A DNA stretch of 64,000 nucleotides from Trichostrongylus colubriformis (lineage: Eukaryota; Nematoda; Chromadorea; Rhabditida; Trichostrongylidae): NCBI GenBank assembly GCA_963978905.1, contig OZ022259.1, positions 9,982,001 through 10,046,000 on the forward strand, in the 5' to 3' direction. The first letter of the stretch is position 1, and the number at the start of each line of letters is the position of its first letter. Below, in pieces: positions 23,601 to 35,006 of the stretch. Under the pieces are notes generated by a model. It had not been told where the DNA came from and searched no databases. It was given only the letters and a program-made list of their open reading frames with translations. The position numbers and the translations under genes were made by a program.

Positions 23601-25721
23601 GCAAAAAAAAAATAATTCAGAAAGCGGAACATTCAAAACCGCAAGAACTTTTCGAACCATTTGATGAAATTGATCGGGAGCTTACGTAGTTAAGCGGTTC
23701 CAATTCTGATGGGTGTAAAAGACCGGAAATCCCATGGTAAATTGACAGGCCACATCCAAATGCCATAATGCCACAACCAGAAATTAGAGATGTCACATAG
23801 CGCATATTGCCTGCAATAAAATTAAATGTCACACTTTAAAGGGCGCTGAACCTGGAAAGAGCGATAGGAGCCATAACAGAGCGCAAAGTTTATGTCATTC
23901 AAACTGAATCAACGCTTGCACGCATCGCAACATCGAGTCGGAAGTGTGAAGTACTCTTTCGGTGATCCATGAATTGAATAAGCTCACCGTATCCATACGG
24001 AAAAAGATTGTCGGGATTTCTCGCTGAATATTGTATTCCCATCAGCAAAATCAACTGATTGCATGTGTCCATAGTACTGTGAATCGCCTCAGCAAACAAT
24101 GACTTTGAGCCGGTAAGATATGCAGCTGCATACTGAAACGCTCGGATATGATGCACTTCATGCCCTTACAGTGGAATAACAGAAACTCCCTAGATCATTT
24201 CTGAGAAAGGATTATTCTCATCAAACAATTGTGAGCCTACTGAAAGGGGTCTGCTCTCAAAACAAGGCACAATGGCGACAGCACTATCTCCAACACCATC
24301 ACACAGCGAGAGTTAAAACCCCGAATCGTTCACATTTTTCAGACTTGGACGAATTATTCTCATGAGTTCGAAGGATAAAGAAAGACCACCGTGCTTATAT
24401 ACCGCGATTCTTCAATTTATCACAAAATTCGAAAACTGCTTAAGCCTTAGGATACTATTCTCTAACACTAGACCGACCTTGAATGCAGCGTCACACATAT
24501 TGAGAGTGAATGCGATCGCTACCACTCGATCGGCACCTTTACCGGTAGAAGCTGTGGTCTCCACCTAAATAAGAAAGCATTAAATAAGGATATGACAACT
24601 CGGATATCTCATAGACTTGTCTTTCATAACTCAATTGATCACAGCAGTGTCGAGAGAATTATCGAAGCATTGAAATAAACGAATACCAAGCTTCATCGAA
24701 AAATCGACTGAGAGGGTCACAGCAAACAGCTGACGCAGAAAATGCGGAACTGCACTCCCTGAGCCCCGGCTCAGGAAAATCCTCCCCCGATCATCGCACC
24801 AGATGTCATCCTTACGACAAATATTTGAAAAAACTCTTGATGAGATAAGATGACTCACCCTCATTCGCATACGCATACGTTCTGCATCAGTCAACTCCTT
24901 CCGCATAGCTATTAAAGGTCGACGATGTGCATCCAGTGCTTCAAGGCTTCCATGAACCTATATAAATTAGGAGAAATTTCCATCCAAATTGAAAACGAGA
25001 CTGATATCTATTACATTAAAAGACTTCAGCATGCCTACCTGTAAAGCTCTGTGATAAACATCTGTTAAAGCATACAGGTTCCGGCTAGTAGCACTGCTGT
25101 ACGAAGTATTTTTCACCGGCATCTGCTCTGCTGGTAAGTCACGAAGGTGTTCTTCACTAAAAACGAAGGAGACTCAAATCGGATCATACATAAAGAGACA
25201 TACTCCTAAAATTGCCTATTCCAAATAAAAATAGTAAATAATGATATGCAAGGTGGTTACCGTAATCCAAACTCAGCCATAGCCCGCAGTTTGTCAATTT
25301 TGTCATTTTCATACAATCTAGACCTCTTCGACGGCCTAGCAATCTAAAGAAGGAAGAGTAAGAATACTGTCATCAATCACTCTTTAGCATTACCGTCAAT
25401 TACACCGCATGACGAACTATGAAAAAACCGTGCCAAAAACTGAGACCTTTTGAGGAAACGCTGCAAAATCCGAAGCGGTACCTTCGATTTGGTGATTCGC
25501 GCGTAGTGAACAGTACTAGCTTTCCTCCTCTGGCCAAGCTCTTTTATGTGCAGTGCAAATCCAACTTATCCTCAGCTAGATGGTTAGTAACACCCAGTAA
25601 AACACACATACTTTGAATAATCTCTGCTTTTTCGGTTTTTGGCCAGGAGGTGGGCCTTCTGTATGGCATGATGCATAACTCACGAGTATCCGAGTCAAGG
25701 ACGGTGCACGTCGACTTAAAC
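20620..25721 (-). CDS. SLC30A9: Zinc transporter 9 homologue (SLC30A9/ZnT9), 5' exon missing
   Basis: Cation-efflux family transporter; the family member ZnT9 acts in mitochondrial zinc export. Thirteen exons, 5' to 3': 25721-25612, 25343-25261, 25156-25039, 24957-24859, 24564-24478, 24132-23988, 23810-23686, 22762-22651, 22181-22117, 21994-21901, 21694-21580, 20996-20864, 20778-20620. Every GT/AG junction is phase-compatible, giving about 480 residues before the TAA. Diagnostic features are the zinc-site helix EAIHSTMDTCNQ (HxxxD), then NMRYVTSLISGCGI, the second site helix VVLLEDTAAVSG (Glu in place of the usual His, as in ZnT9), HDVKATALG, and the family-typical C-terminus HPDIQHVDLEAL. 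The N-terminal exons are basic, consistent with organelle targeting. The initiator exon was not found, and the human protein has roughly 20 more residues between exons 4 and 5. The donors of exons 5 (GTCGGT) and 8 (GTTGGG) are weak. Confidence 0.92.
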
Positions 25722-27121
25722 CTGGAAATGAAGTGGTTACGTTTCCTCCTCCAACAGTGCTGATCCATTCCTCTATAATTTGAATTATATCGTCATTTAG
25801 TAATCTCATGTGCTAACTCACTCAATAATTTAGATCACAAGCCGTGTTTAGCAACATCTACTTAATACTTTCCTAGTAAGCATCTTTATATTCGTCTTCT
25901 TTATAGGCACAGTTCACGATAATTTAACTATGCTGCCTCTATCCGTGAGCAGACAGCTCCTTCCACAACTAAAGTGAGTACCCCTTTATCGGGCTGCTAG
26001 GATAAGTAGTACGCGCATACCGCAACCGTATAAAAGTTGGCGCCCGCCGTTTCAAGATGATCGGCGCCCGCAATCGATTTGAATAGGAAGCAGCGGTAGC
26101 ATCCCATTGACAAGGAGAGGCTTGAGATTGGTGATAAGAAAGGATCGACGAAATTTCGGTGGAAAAAGTGGATTTAAGTCGTCCCAGGGAAGAGAAAAAG
26201 CTGCTATTTGGCCTCTGACCATGGATCTCCATGGTAAGAGACCGAGGACTCGTTCAAAGTAACGAGCTGTTCGAGAGAACTACCATCAAAAACAGCGATT
26301 GTGCGAGGATTCTAACGTATATACAGAATGATATATATACTGTATAAACAGAAACTTTAAGGAGTATTTATGATGGTACAATCCAATAAAACAGAATAAA
26401 CGCTAGACAACCAGTTACAACCAGTTCATACCCTACAAACTAAGGATTGGGCGGAAAGTTCAGGCAAAATGTAGCGCTGTATGCCTACCCCCCCCCCCCA
26501 ACTAATTAGCACCTTATTTTGTCCGAGAGAGAGAAAATTAGAAATCCCGAGTAAATTTGTGTTCGTATTCCCTTTGGAATAGCCCAACGAGTTTTACAAG
26601 TAGTAACATTGCATACGTTAACGAAGAAACATATCCAGCAGTAAACCGAACACCTAATATATAATATAAGTTAGCCAGAATCGGAAAAAAATGAACCAAA
26701 TCAAATGATATAATTTAACAAGTAAAATGCACATCACTGGAAAGAAATAACAACCTCTTGTGTGTATATGAAGAAATGATGCTGGAAGTTGGAATACAAG
26801 CGAAGACATAACGGTCGCACTTACTCCTTTATAATTTCATGAGTATAGGTCGGAGACACCACCTCTTAGCTGAAATAAATCTTGAACCTTTTAATGTCTG
26901 AGGAATACAGCAAAAGCACGGGCACGCACTGAATGCATCGGCAGCCGTGCATTTGCGTACAGCTGTCAGGTACCGTAGCCTTACGCCTAGTTGTAATCGT
27001 TTTGGTGCATAACTTGCGATGGCACCTTACCACTGTCTCCTATGTTCCCGCTTGTGATATGTCCTCTCGTATCTTCAACTGTTGGGGATTACTACATCAG
27101 AGTAGTTTTTGGGTCATCAAT
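25722..27121. other. Region upstream of the SLC30A9 homologue
   Basis: This should contain the missing first exon and promoter of the minus-strand transporter gene. A minus frame at 25969-26232 is open but does not join convincingly. A C-run lies at about 26,491-26,500. Confidence 0.35.
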
Positions 27122-27139
27122 GGGGGGGGGGGGGGGGGG
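27122..27139. repeat. Poly(G) run
   Basis: 18 consecutive G residues, with quadruplex potential. Confidence 0.9.
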
Positions 27140-27501
27140 CGGAGGGACGCGAAGTTTTCACCGAGGTCGGAGCTCCTTTCTCTCCCTGGGCTTAGGCTAA
27201 AGCAGATGATACAAATGCCTTTTCATGTAGGAGGAGAGGTATAAATGCCAGCTAAAGCTTAGGAGGGAAAGAGCTTGGACGTCGGTTAGAAGTGCATCCC
27301 CCTTTTTGATTGACCCTAGATTTTCGTACTATCCGAGACATGCAATGGCTCCGCGGATTTACGCTTTCAGGGTTTACCTGCGGAACAACAAACATGTAGC
27401 TGACATACACTTCTTGCCACCTGCATGGCAGCGGAACTATCACCTTTTCCGTGCAGCAAACCCGTTAAGGTGCAGGATAGAGGCGACATAGATGTGCTAC
27501 A

Positions 27502-27644
27502 GTCCATTTCGGAGCGCTTGATAGGGCGTGGCCTACGGACTTGGGTAAGAGCGTATAGAACTCTCTCACCGCGCCACACACTCTCACTCTTGCTAGATAC
27601 ACTAACTCTCGCCACTCAGGCCACGCCCTATGTAGTGTTGTGAC
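27502..27644. mobile_element. Small MITE (TAGGGCGTGGCCT ends), copy 1
   Basis: 143 bp with inverted ends ATAGGGCGTGGCCT / AGGCCACGCCCTAT plus flanking similarity outward (GTCCATTTCGGAGCGCTTG). Its interior is the reverse complement of the copy at 36741-36890 (the CACACACTCTCACT core), so the two are inserted in opposite orientation. Confidence 0.65.
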
Positions 27645-27840
27645 TTGTAGGGTTATAGGAACCAATTAATCGGGAAAGGCACTCTTCCTTGCGTTGTTCT
27701 TTTTTGCCAAGCTATATCAAAAGCACCAAATTGCACATACGAACGTGTATTTTTGCCTAGCCTTACAGAACGAAGATAGGGGTTCATTTTCCTGCCAAAG
27801 ACTGAGTAAAAATAACGACGACCGCCAAGTACAGTGAATT

Positions 27841-27857
27841 CCCCCCCCCCCCCCCCC
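27841..27857. repeat. Poly(C) run
   Basis: 17 consecutive C residues. Confidence 0.9.
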
Positions 27858-28016
27858 AGCACTGTTTACATGATTCTGAACCATCGTAGCTCCAACCGCC
27901 AATGTGTTAGCCTGTGATTTGAAATCGGCAGTTTCTGGAACACCCTTATGTCCAAAGCGTCATGTTAATCGAAATCCATAGTTACCAATATATAAACCAG
28001 AAGTTCGGTGTGTGTG

Positions 28017-28163
<147 letters not shown>

Positions 28164-28179
28164 TTGTCACATAATCTAC

Positions 28180-28880
28180 TCTCAATCGCCACGTGGAGAG
28201 GTCGAGCAAGTTAGAATGGGTAGGGGTTGACCAAAGTGCACGAAGCTCATAGGAACCAGCCCTAACGCCGCACACCGTGGGCTGAGCTTGCGCAGAAATG
28301 TTCAAAAAATCGAGTGAATTAGGGTGGGCTTGCAGAGGTCGGGCAGGTTAGGATTGTGTAGGGCCTTCTTAACTCAGCTGGGCCTGGAGGGGTCGGGAAA
28401 GTTTGGAGTGCGTAGGTGCTGACCAAAGCGTACGGAGCACAAAAGAACTAGGTCTAGTTGCGCCGTAATAGGCGGAGCTTGAGTTTAAGCTCCAATTTAT
28501 GTTCACGTTTAGGTTGCAAAAATCGGGCAAGTTAGGATTGGACCTATAATGGTCGGGCAAGTTAAAATTGAGTAGGATCTAGCCAAAGTGTAGTAGCACA
28601 TTAGAATCGATCCTAGCTACCCCTACGTGGATGGGGCTTGCTCTGAAATGGGCGGTGCTAAAATGAAGTCCATTTTTATGTTCGGAGGATCGATCAAGAC
28701 AGCAATGGGACTGGGGAGGTCGGGCAAATGAGGATTCGGTAGGGACCAACCAATGTGTACGGAGAACATAGGTTCTAAGTCTTGCTCCGCCCACCATGGG
28801 CAAGGCTTGCACTGAAATCTATAAGTGCGTAGTTTGAGTCCTCACGTGGGTTCCAAAAAACGGGAAGGTCAGGAATCCAT
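28180..28880 (+). repeat. Degenerate minisatellite, ~130-190 bp unit
   Basis: The motif GGTCGGGCAAGTTAGGATTG recurs at about 28195, 28332, 28389, 28520, 28551 and 28716. Most copies are followed by a GACCAAAGTGTACGGAGCAC-like block and a palindromic GCCCACCGTGGGC core with GGGCTTGC.CTGAAATG. Unit length and content vary because of internal deletions. The palindromic core recurs singly near 38,565 and 38,840. Confidence 0.8.
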
Positions 28881-29551
28881 TGCTAATAGAAGGAGTGCGG
28901 CGAAAAGTCACCATACTAGGAGGACAAGAGGTATCAGCATAAGTTCCACTGGTATATGTGATCCAAACAGTTCCCATTAACACTTCATAATATGCTACAA
29001 GGATTCACCTTAGGATCACCTTTGTACTGGGCACATTGCCAAAGAGGGAGAGGAAAAGCGCCTGTGACGTAGTTGGTCGTCGCACAAATCGTCCCATGCT
29101 ATCGTTGGAGTAGTCTTAAAAGCAGTGAGTGAAGGAGTAGCGGAGGCTTCGTGCTACAAGGTACGCGAAACGAAACAATCCGAATGGCCTAGAACCCAGG
29201 AATTCTGAAGAGGAGCTGCTATAAGACGGTATGGCGTAATACCGAAAATCCCAAGTGCGAAGATATCGAATGGCTTTTCTACTTACTTCTTCTTTCGTTT
29301 ATCCATAGCGGTCATCACAGAACCAAGACATCAGGTGCTGCGATTTCCTGCGACGGGCTTCCACTAGCTCTATTCGGGGTAAATTCCAGTGTGAGTACGC
29401 CACTAATGACACCTAAATTGATGGCCTCTAGGGTTAAGGTGGATGTTTGCCTGGTGCTGAGATTAGCTCATTGTTTTGTTGGGAATCCTGGTCTCAAAGG
29501 GACATCTCTGAAAATCGGGGACTGTCCACTATGTGATTGGATAAATTGCTC
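28881..29551. other. Unassigned flank of the LTR element
   Basis: No gene recognised. A GTCGTCGCACAAATCGTCCCATGC-like stretch near 29,080 resembles one near 53,470, a probable dispersed repeat. Confidence 0.4.
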
Positions 29552-29556
29552 CGTAG

Positions 29557-30035
29557 TGTCATGACTCTGCAGTCATGATCACGAGGAAGCGGCTAGGTGC
29601 CTCTTGGTACCTACGTTTCACAACGCCAGCATACACGCAATAACCGTTCAATGGTCAAGCAGGCACTTTTATGGCCATCTAACACAAGGTTTGTACCGCC
29701 CACAATTGGGGGTACAAATACCGCGTTCGAGGGAGGAGCAAGGCAGTTCAGTCAGCTCTATTCAGTTTAGTTAGTTTAGCTCAGTCTTCTCCTCTCTCTC
29801 TGTTCAGGCTCTTTGCCCTACAAGCGGCCTTGCCGCACGAGACAAGACACTAACACGCCGGTGGACCTGCCACCTGTCCACAACTTACACATCCACACGA
29901 CAACAAACACTGTTAACAAGTGATGTATATCGTAGGTAGCTATTATTGTAAAATAGTCAGCTTTGTATACTCATGTTGTATAATAAAGGAATTAAACTAA
30001 AGAGTTGTACGACAAACTACCACTGAATCAAAACA
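29557..30035 (+). repeat. 5' LTR
   Basis: Begins with a palindrome, TCATGACT-CTGC-AGTCATGA, just inside the terminal TG. Contains an AATAAA polyadenylation signal at 29982-29987 and a pyrimidine-rich CTTCTCCTCTCTCTCTG stretch near 29,786. Ends in CA. Same length as the 3' LTR, with no difference seen. Confidence 0.93.
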
Positions 30036-30048
30036 TGGTGCATCGGCC
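30036..30048 (+). promoter_or_regulatory. Primer binding site, tRNA-Gly
   Basis: TGGTGCATCGGCC directly abuts the 5' LTR. Its complement, GGCCGATGCACCA, fits the 3' end of a tRNA-Gly(GCC) of the GCATCGG...CCGATGCA type. The 13-nt match at the correct position supports the LTR boundary. Confidence 0.75.
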
Positions 30049-31560
30049 AAAATTAATAAGACAACTACAATTAATAACACTTACAACTCACGCCTGAACT
30101 AATTCCACTTACAACTCTCATCCGAAGTAATTCTACTTACCAACTCACGCCTGAACTAATACCGCTTACAACTCTTATCCAAACTAACTCCACTTATCAC
30201 TCACGCTTGAACTATTTACGTACTTTCTTGTACTTACAACTCGTGGCTAAACTCGTTACATTTACAACTCATGCCTGAACCTATACCTGAACCTATGCCT
30301 GTCTGAATTCATGTCTGAATTACTTACATTCACACCTTATGCCTGCACTCATGCTTGCCTGAACTCATGTCTCAACTAATTCCACTTACAGCCTATGCCT
30401 GAACTCATGCCTGAACTAATTACACATACAACTCATATCTGAATTTATACTTGGCTGAGCTCATGCCTGAAATTACACATACAACTCATATCTGAATTTA
30501 TACTTGTCTGAACTCATGCCTGAAATTACACATACAACTCATATCTGAATTCATGCTTGTCTGAAATCATGCCTGAACTAATTACACGTACAACTCATGT
30601 CTGAATTCACGCTTGTCTGAATTCAAGCCTGAACATGTCTGAAGTCATGCTTGTCTGTACCAATGCCTGAACTAATTACACCTACAACTCATACCGGAAT
30701 GCATGCCGGTCTGACTTCATGCCTGAACTACTCGTGCTTCATAACCTCCTTATCGCACAATTAATAAAATCATATCGAGCTTCTTCAACACGCAGCGAAA
30801 TCAATTTGTTACTTAAAATAAAATAAAATGAAATATAATATAATAAAATAAATAATAAGTGATACAGAAGGCGTTCACGATATTGCACAGCGAGAAGCGA
30901 CAATCCAATGGGCATATTCATGTTATAAGCGGTTCGAAAACAGGTCAATATGAAATCTGAACATGTCTGCCTCCGCTGGTGATAAAAATCTAAAATCTAC
31001 CAATATATTCTACAGCTCGAGCATATCATAATGCACTTACTGCTCAAGCAACGTATAAATGATCTATCGCCTGAATACACTTTAAATCTATAACCTGACC
31101 TGATCTACCGCCTAAACGCATACAACTGATCTACAACCTGAATTGCCTGAACACACTACAACCAACCTATAGCCTGAACTGATCTATCGCCTGAATACAC
31201 AACAATCAACTCACAGCCTGAACTGGTCTACTACCTGCATACAACACTACTGCTCTCCTGCCTGAACCTATTGCAGTTAAATTTCAGCCTGAATACACTT
31301 CAACGCATTCATCACCTGGGTATAGCACAGTTGTGCTATAAGCTCCATTTATTACAAATGATCTAATTAATGATTACTCTCAGTCGTTCTCTGACCAAGT
31401 AGGGCTCAATTGTAGCATGAACGCACTTACCACGTCAACGCACCTTCAGCCTGAATACACCACAATTGACGTTTAGTCTGGAAAAGTCTCACACACCTTA
31501 CGGTTCCGTGAACTGACGTACAATTGACGATGACTTTCAGGCCCGGTTATCCTGTATAAC
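30044..31560 (+). repeat. Degenerate short-repeat array in the leader
   Basis: Dozens of diverged units centred on CCTGAACTAATT and TACAACTCATG, roughly 25-60 bp apart. From about 31,050 the array changes into a related form (ATCGCCTGAATACAC, ACAACCTGAACTG). Stop codons (catgccTGA) fall in the units, so it is not coding. It occupies the place where gag-pol would begin in a full element. Confidence 0.8.
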
Positions 31561-32174
31561 CTCTCTGAAGGAGCATAACAAACTATGGGCCGAGGAAAAA
31601 AAATACCACAATATACCAACCGAAAGTATCAATTACACCTCTGCCCAATGTATATATGTACATAGTATCAAAAAAAAAAAAAAAAAAAACTTCATCTTCG
31701 TGCTCCATGTCCTCATGATCTCAGTGCGCACCTTTTCATTTTTTTCTCCGATGGAGCACGATGGAAAAAAAATATACATATATATATATTCCTATCGTTA
31801 ATCATTATGTGTTATGCTTTGTAAATACGCATGCCGGCTATAACAAAAAAAAAAAAAAAACACGCGCGCACACACAAACGAGAAAACCACGGAAACAAGA
31901 TGTTCACGGCCAAAAAGATATGAAAAGGGAGCTAGAGTCAAAAAATAGCGTATAATGGCAAGCTTGCATAAATATGTATCTGAAAAGGTGTCTTATATAC
32001 TCGGAGCCACATGACAGGAAGAACAAAATCTGAACAACCGAGGCAAACTCGCAAAAGTGCTGATTATCAGGAACAAATTCTGACCGTTCGAGACAAAACT
32101 CGGAAAAGTGCTAATTGTCCAAAGCACAATTCAAAGTGCACAACACGAAAGCCACGAAATCACCAGACTGCACA

Positions 32175-32318
32175 ATGTCTGAAGATATTTATTATTTTCT
32201 GGCCGTTTTACTATTTGTTCTGAATCATTTATTTTGCGGATCCGCCCTACTCGCTCCCGTATCGACATATGATTTGTTATGGCTCCAGAAATTCAAAAGG
32301 TATGGCCTTTCAAAATAA
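32175..32318 (+). CDS. Short ORF with signal-peptide-like start
   Basis: 47 residues starting at an ATG. An acidic start is followed by a hydrophobic core (FLAVLLFVLNHLFCGSALL) typical of a secretory signal, then a short tail. AAAAG|GTATGG at 32299/32300 is a plausible 5' splice site, so this could be a leader exon for the downstream glycoprotein. However, the obvious 3' splice candidates (32850/32851 and 33069/33070) do not restore the downstream frame, so I leave the two ORFs separate. Confidence 0.4.
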   Translation: MSEDIYYFLAVLLFVLNHLFCGSALLAPVSTYDLLWLQKFKRYGLSK

Positions 32319-33117
32319 TGATAATCAGCTATTAATATGACGTCTCGAAGACACCGTAAAAATCAGTGAATCACGTGATTGGGAAGTCTATTTCATATTT
32401 TGACATTTCCCACCAACTGTAAGAGCTCTTGTATTTCTTGAATTATCGAAAATTAGTCGACTATACAAAATTCTGACGTCAGAAATCACTACTGTCACAG
32501 AAGAAGCTTCAACTTCAACAAAGCCACAAGAAGCCTAAATGTGGTACTGCTCAAAGATTTCTTTATACAAAGCCAATATGGCTATTTCATTTAGACTCCA
32601 AATATGAACGGGCCACGAAGGCCTACGTATTCGCGACAACCGAACTAAGACTGCTTACGTATCCGTTAACAAGGGATAAAACAAACAGCTACAGGCACCG
32701 ACACATGACTAACCACACACCGGGAAAGCCACTCTGATTTGGGAAAAAAAAAAAAACTCAATCCACCCAACTACACAGCTACACAGTTTTAGCCATCCCC
32801 ACCACTTACTTTTATAAAACATGCAAACTCTAACGATTTTCTGATTACAGGACGTATTCTGAACATACATAACATTTTCCACTTCGTTCTCCTCTTACTA
32901 GCATATCGTACACTATCCCCCGTCCTATTCCCTTCAAAGCACTCAGAACACATCTTCCAATTACATAGACAAAGTATCCTTTGTTGGCAACGCTATGGCG
33001 CAATGCGCTGTGCGACGCCTCGCTGCACATAAACATTGAACGCTCATAAATTAGCTTCGCAACATTCAGCCCTCTTACGAGGAGAGGGACAGACACCAGA
33101 CGGACATAGCACGCCGC

Positions 33118-34608
33118 ATGATGACATCATCACAAACAATCACGATTTTTACAAGTCATCACAAAGTTATTAACATATCATCCCATATATACGAACTCAT
33201 TTTGAAGAAAGAGAACGTGAAATCGCAAAAGCCTCTTGCTCCGTTTTGCACCGGCCTCAAATGCGCAAAAATAACTTACAACACGATAGTTGACGAGCTT
33301 GAAGATGCTAACAATTATACAGGAATGACCTATTGCTCCGAGTCGTGCGGTGGATTAGGTTGTTCATGTGGTTATCCCTCATCGGGATGTCTCTTCTATC
33401 GCATCTACCACGTACCTCTAGACGACAACATATACGAAATTTTTCACTGCCCATCTTGGTTCGAAACAATATCACTTACAGTGGAATTCAATGGAGGCAC
33501 GCCAATGCCCCACCTCATCGAATTAAAACCTTACACCAAAAAACGTTTAGACAACACATCCTTCGAAATTACAAGTTTCACATTTACCCCTCTATCAATG
33601 TTACATCAACGATTCCTCACAGACGGGGATACAACAGCATTTATCCGTCCACAAACAGAATTTAGCTACGCCTGTAATTCTAACCCACGCAAACACTCTA
33701 ACAACAGCACCGCTAACGATTGCGTCATAAAAGACACATGTAAATGTAATCCCGCGGAAGACTCCGTCACTTGTTATTGTACCAACAACAACATCTCAGA
33801 AATAACAAAACTCTCCAATACACTCCCCTTACCTATTCCCAACGGGCTCTTATCAACAGAAGGAATCAATCATATACCAGTGTTGAGAACTCGTGCAGTT
33901 GCAGTGGAACTAATGCTCATGCTAGACCCCAATACACACCGCATCGCGCAACAAATACAAGATTTCCAATGCAACATATTACCTCAGCAGCTTATTGGCT
34001 GTTACAATTGCTTCAAAGGTGCAACGGCCAGGATATTATGTAAATCCGATACACTCAAGTCCACGGCACAAGTTAACTGTGGATTGCAACAGTTCACCCT
34101 AACTTGCACACGAACGGGTACACAAAATCACGTGCTCTTATTTTACAATAAGGCACGAATACACGAGGTATGCAAAGCACAATGTGGCTCTCATACAATA
34201 ATTTTCACATTACAGGGAACCCTCAACTATATAAATGGCATGAAACCCTTATGGCACTACCTTCGATTGTGGGACAATAGGACCAACACTGACACCCCCT
34301 CCTTTGATATAGACCTTGCCTTTCCGGACATTTCACATTTCTTTGAAACATGCAAACAGTTTCTAATCTACTCAATAACCGTACTTCTTTTGTTTATCAG
34401 TGCCCTAATGCTAAGTTACACTGTACTTTGCTCACAACAGCACACGCGAAAACGCAAATACTACAACTTCTACACGATCGTCTCATCTCTCCCGCCGGTG
34501 AGAATACTCCTCGCTACCCTCGCTCTAGTTCGACGTCTCCTCCACCTCGCTATTTGCACAATCCGACTTCCTCTACGTCTATTGGCTTCGTCGCGACCGC
34601 TGCACTAA
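33118..34608 (+). CDS. Phlebovirus Gc-like class II envelope glycoprotein (retroelement env)
   Basis: 496 residues, uninterrupted. The Cys-dense block at residues 73-91 (YCSESCGGLGCSCG then PSSGCLFYR) matches the fusion-loop region of the phlebovirus glycoprotein G2 family found in nematode elements. GCYNC at 294-298 and further paired cysteines to about 356 fit the following domains. Several N-glycosylation sequons are present, for example NYT at 66 and NTS at 146. A single membrane helix lies at about 414-437, followed by a basic tail (HTRKRK). The family mediates membrane fusion. The frame is open upstream to 33055 after a stop at 33052, and the encoded start has no signal peptide, so the native N-terminus is probably supplied by splicing or has been lost. 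The N-terminal (Gn-like) part of a full precursor is absent. Confidence 0.85.
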   Translation: MMTSSQTITIFTSHHKVINISSHIYELILKKENVKSQKPLAPFCTGLKCAKITYNTIVDELEDANNYTGMTYCSESCGGLGCSCGYPSSGCLFYRIYHVPLDDNIYEIFHCPSWFETISLTVEFNGGTPMPHLIELKPYTKKRLDNTSFEITSFTFTPLSMLHQRFLTDGDTTAFIRPQTEFSYACNSNPRKHSNNSTANDCVIKDTCKCNPAEDSVTCYCTNNNISEITKLSNTLPLPIPNGLLSTEGINHIPVLRTRAVAVELMLMLDPNTHRIAQQIQDFQCNILPQQLIGCYNCFKGATARILCKSDTLKSTAQVNCGLQQFTLTCTRTGTQNHVLLFYNKARIHEVCKAQCGSHTIIFTLQGTLNYINGMKPLWHYLRLWDNRTNTDTPSFDIDLAFPDISHFFETCKQFLIYSITVLLLFISALMLSYTVLCSQQHTRKRKYYNFYTIVSSLPPVRILLATLALVRRLLHLAICTIRLPLRLLASSRPLH

Positions 34609-35006
34609 GGATATACCCGCCCAGAGACCATCTATTCTTCAGCTCAATACATCACAACAGATCATTAACAACCCACATCTTTTCACCACTTGCCTCTGAG
34701 GCTACTTCTAAATAATACACAACACCTTTAGATCTCATGTGTAACTGTAACTATTTATATTATAATGTACTAATTGATGATCTTTATATTATATTTGTAA
34801 CTGTGTACTTCACATTGTATTATTAGTTCCATATTTTGAGTTGCATCAGTAGCATTTTGATTTGTATTACTATTTAACATTAACTGATGATTGACTAACA
34901 TTGACTTAACTAATGATACAAGCGATAATTACGACACTCATCAGGTGGCGGGGAGGATGCAAACGGCCGTTTACATATGATCGACTCTTTCTTTCGTTGT
35001 GCGGAG
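34609..35006 (+). other. Element 3' untranslated region
   Basis: AT-rich to 34,930, then a purine-rich GGTGGCGGGGAGGA stretch at about 34,945-34,957, a possible polypurine tract. It lies some 50 bp from the LTR instead of directly abutting it, which is atypical. Confidence 0.4.

Noticed and set aside
30044..31560. CRISPR-like array
   Set aside because: Units are degenerate, unevenly spaced and lie inside a eukaryotic LTR element; there are no constant repeats with unique spacers.
32300..33117. Splicing the signal-peptide ORF to the env ORF
   Set aside because: The donor at 32299/32300 and the obvious acceptors at 32850/32851 and 33069/33070 do not preserve frame, so no joined model is offered.
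33333..34715. Alternative-frame ORFs of 90-121 codons within env
   Set aside because: They overlap the 496-codon frame, are Thr/Arg/Pro-rich and lack any motif: shadows of the real gene.
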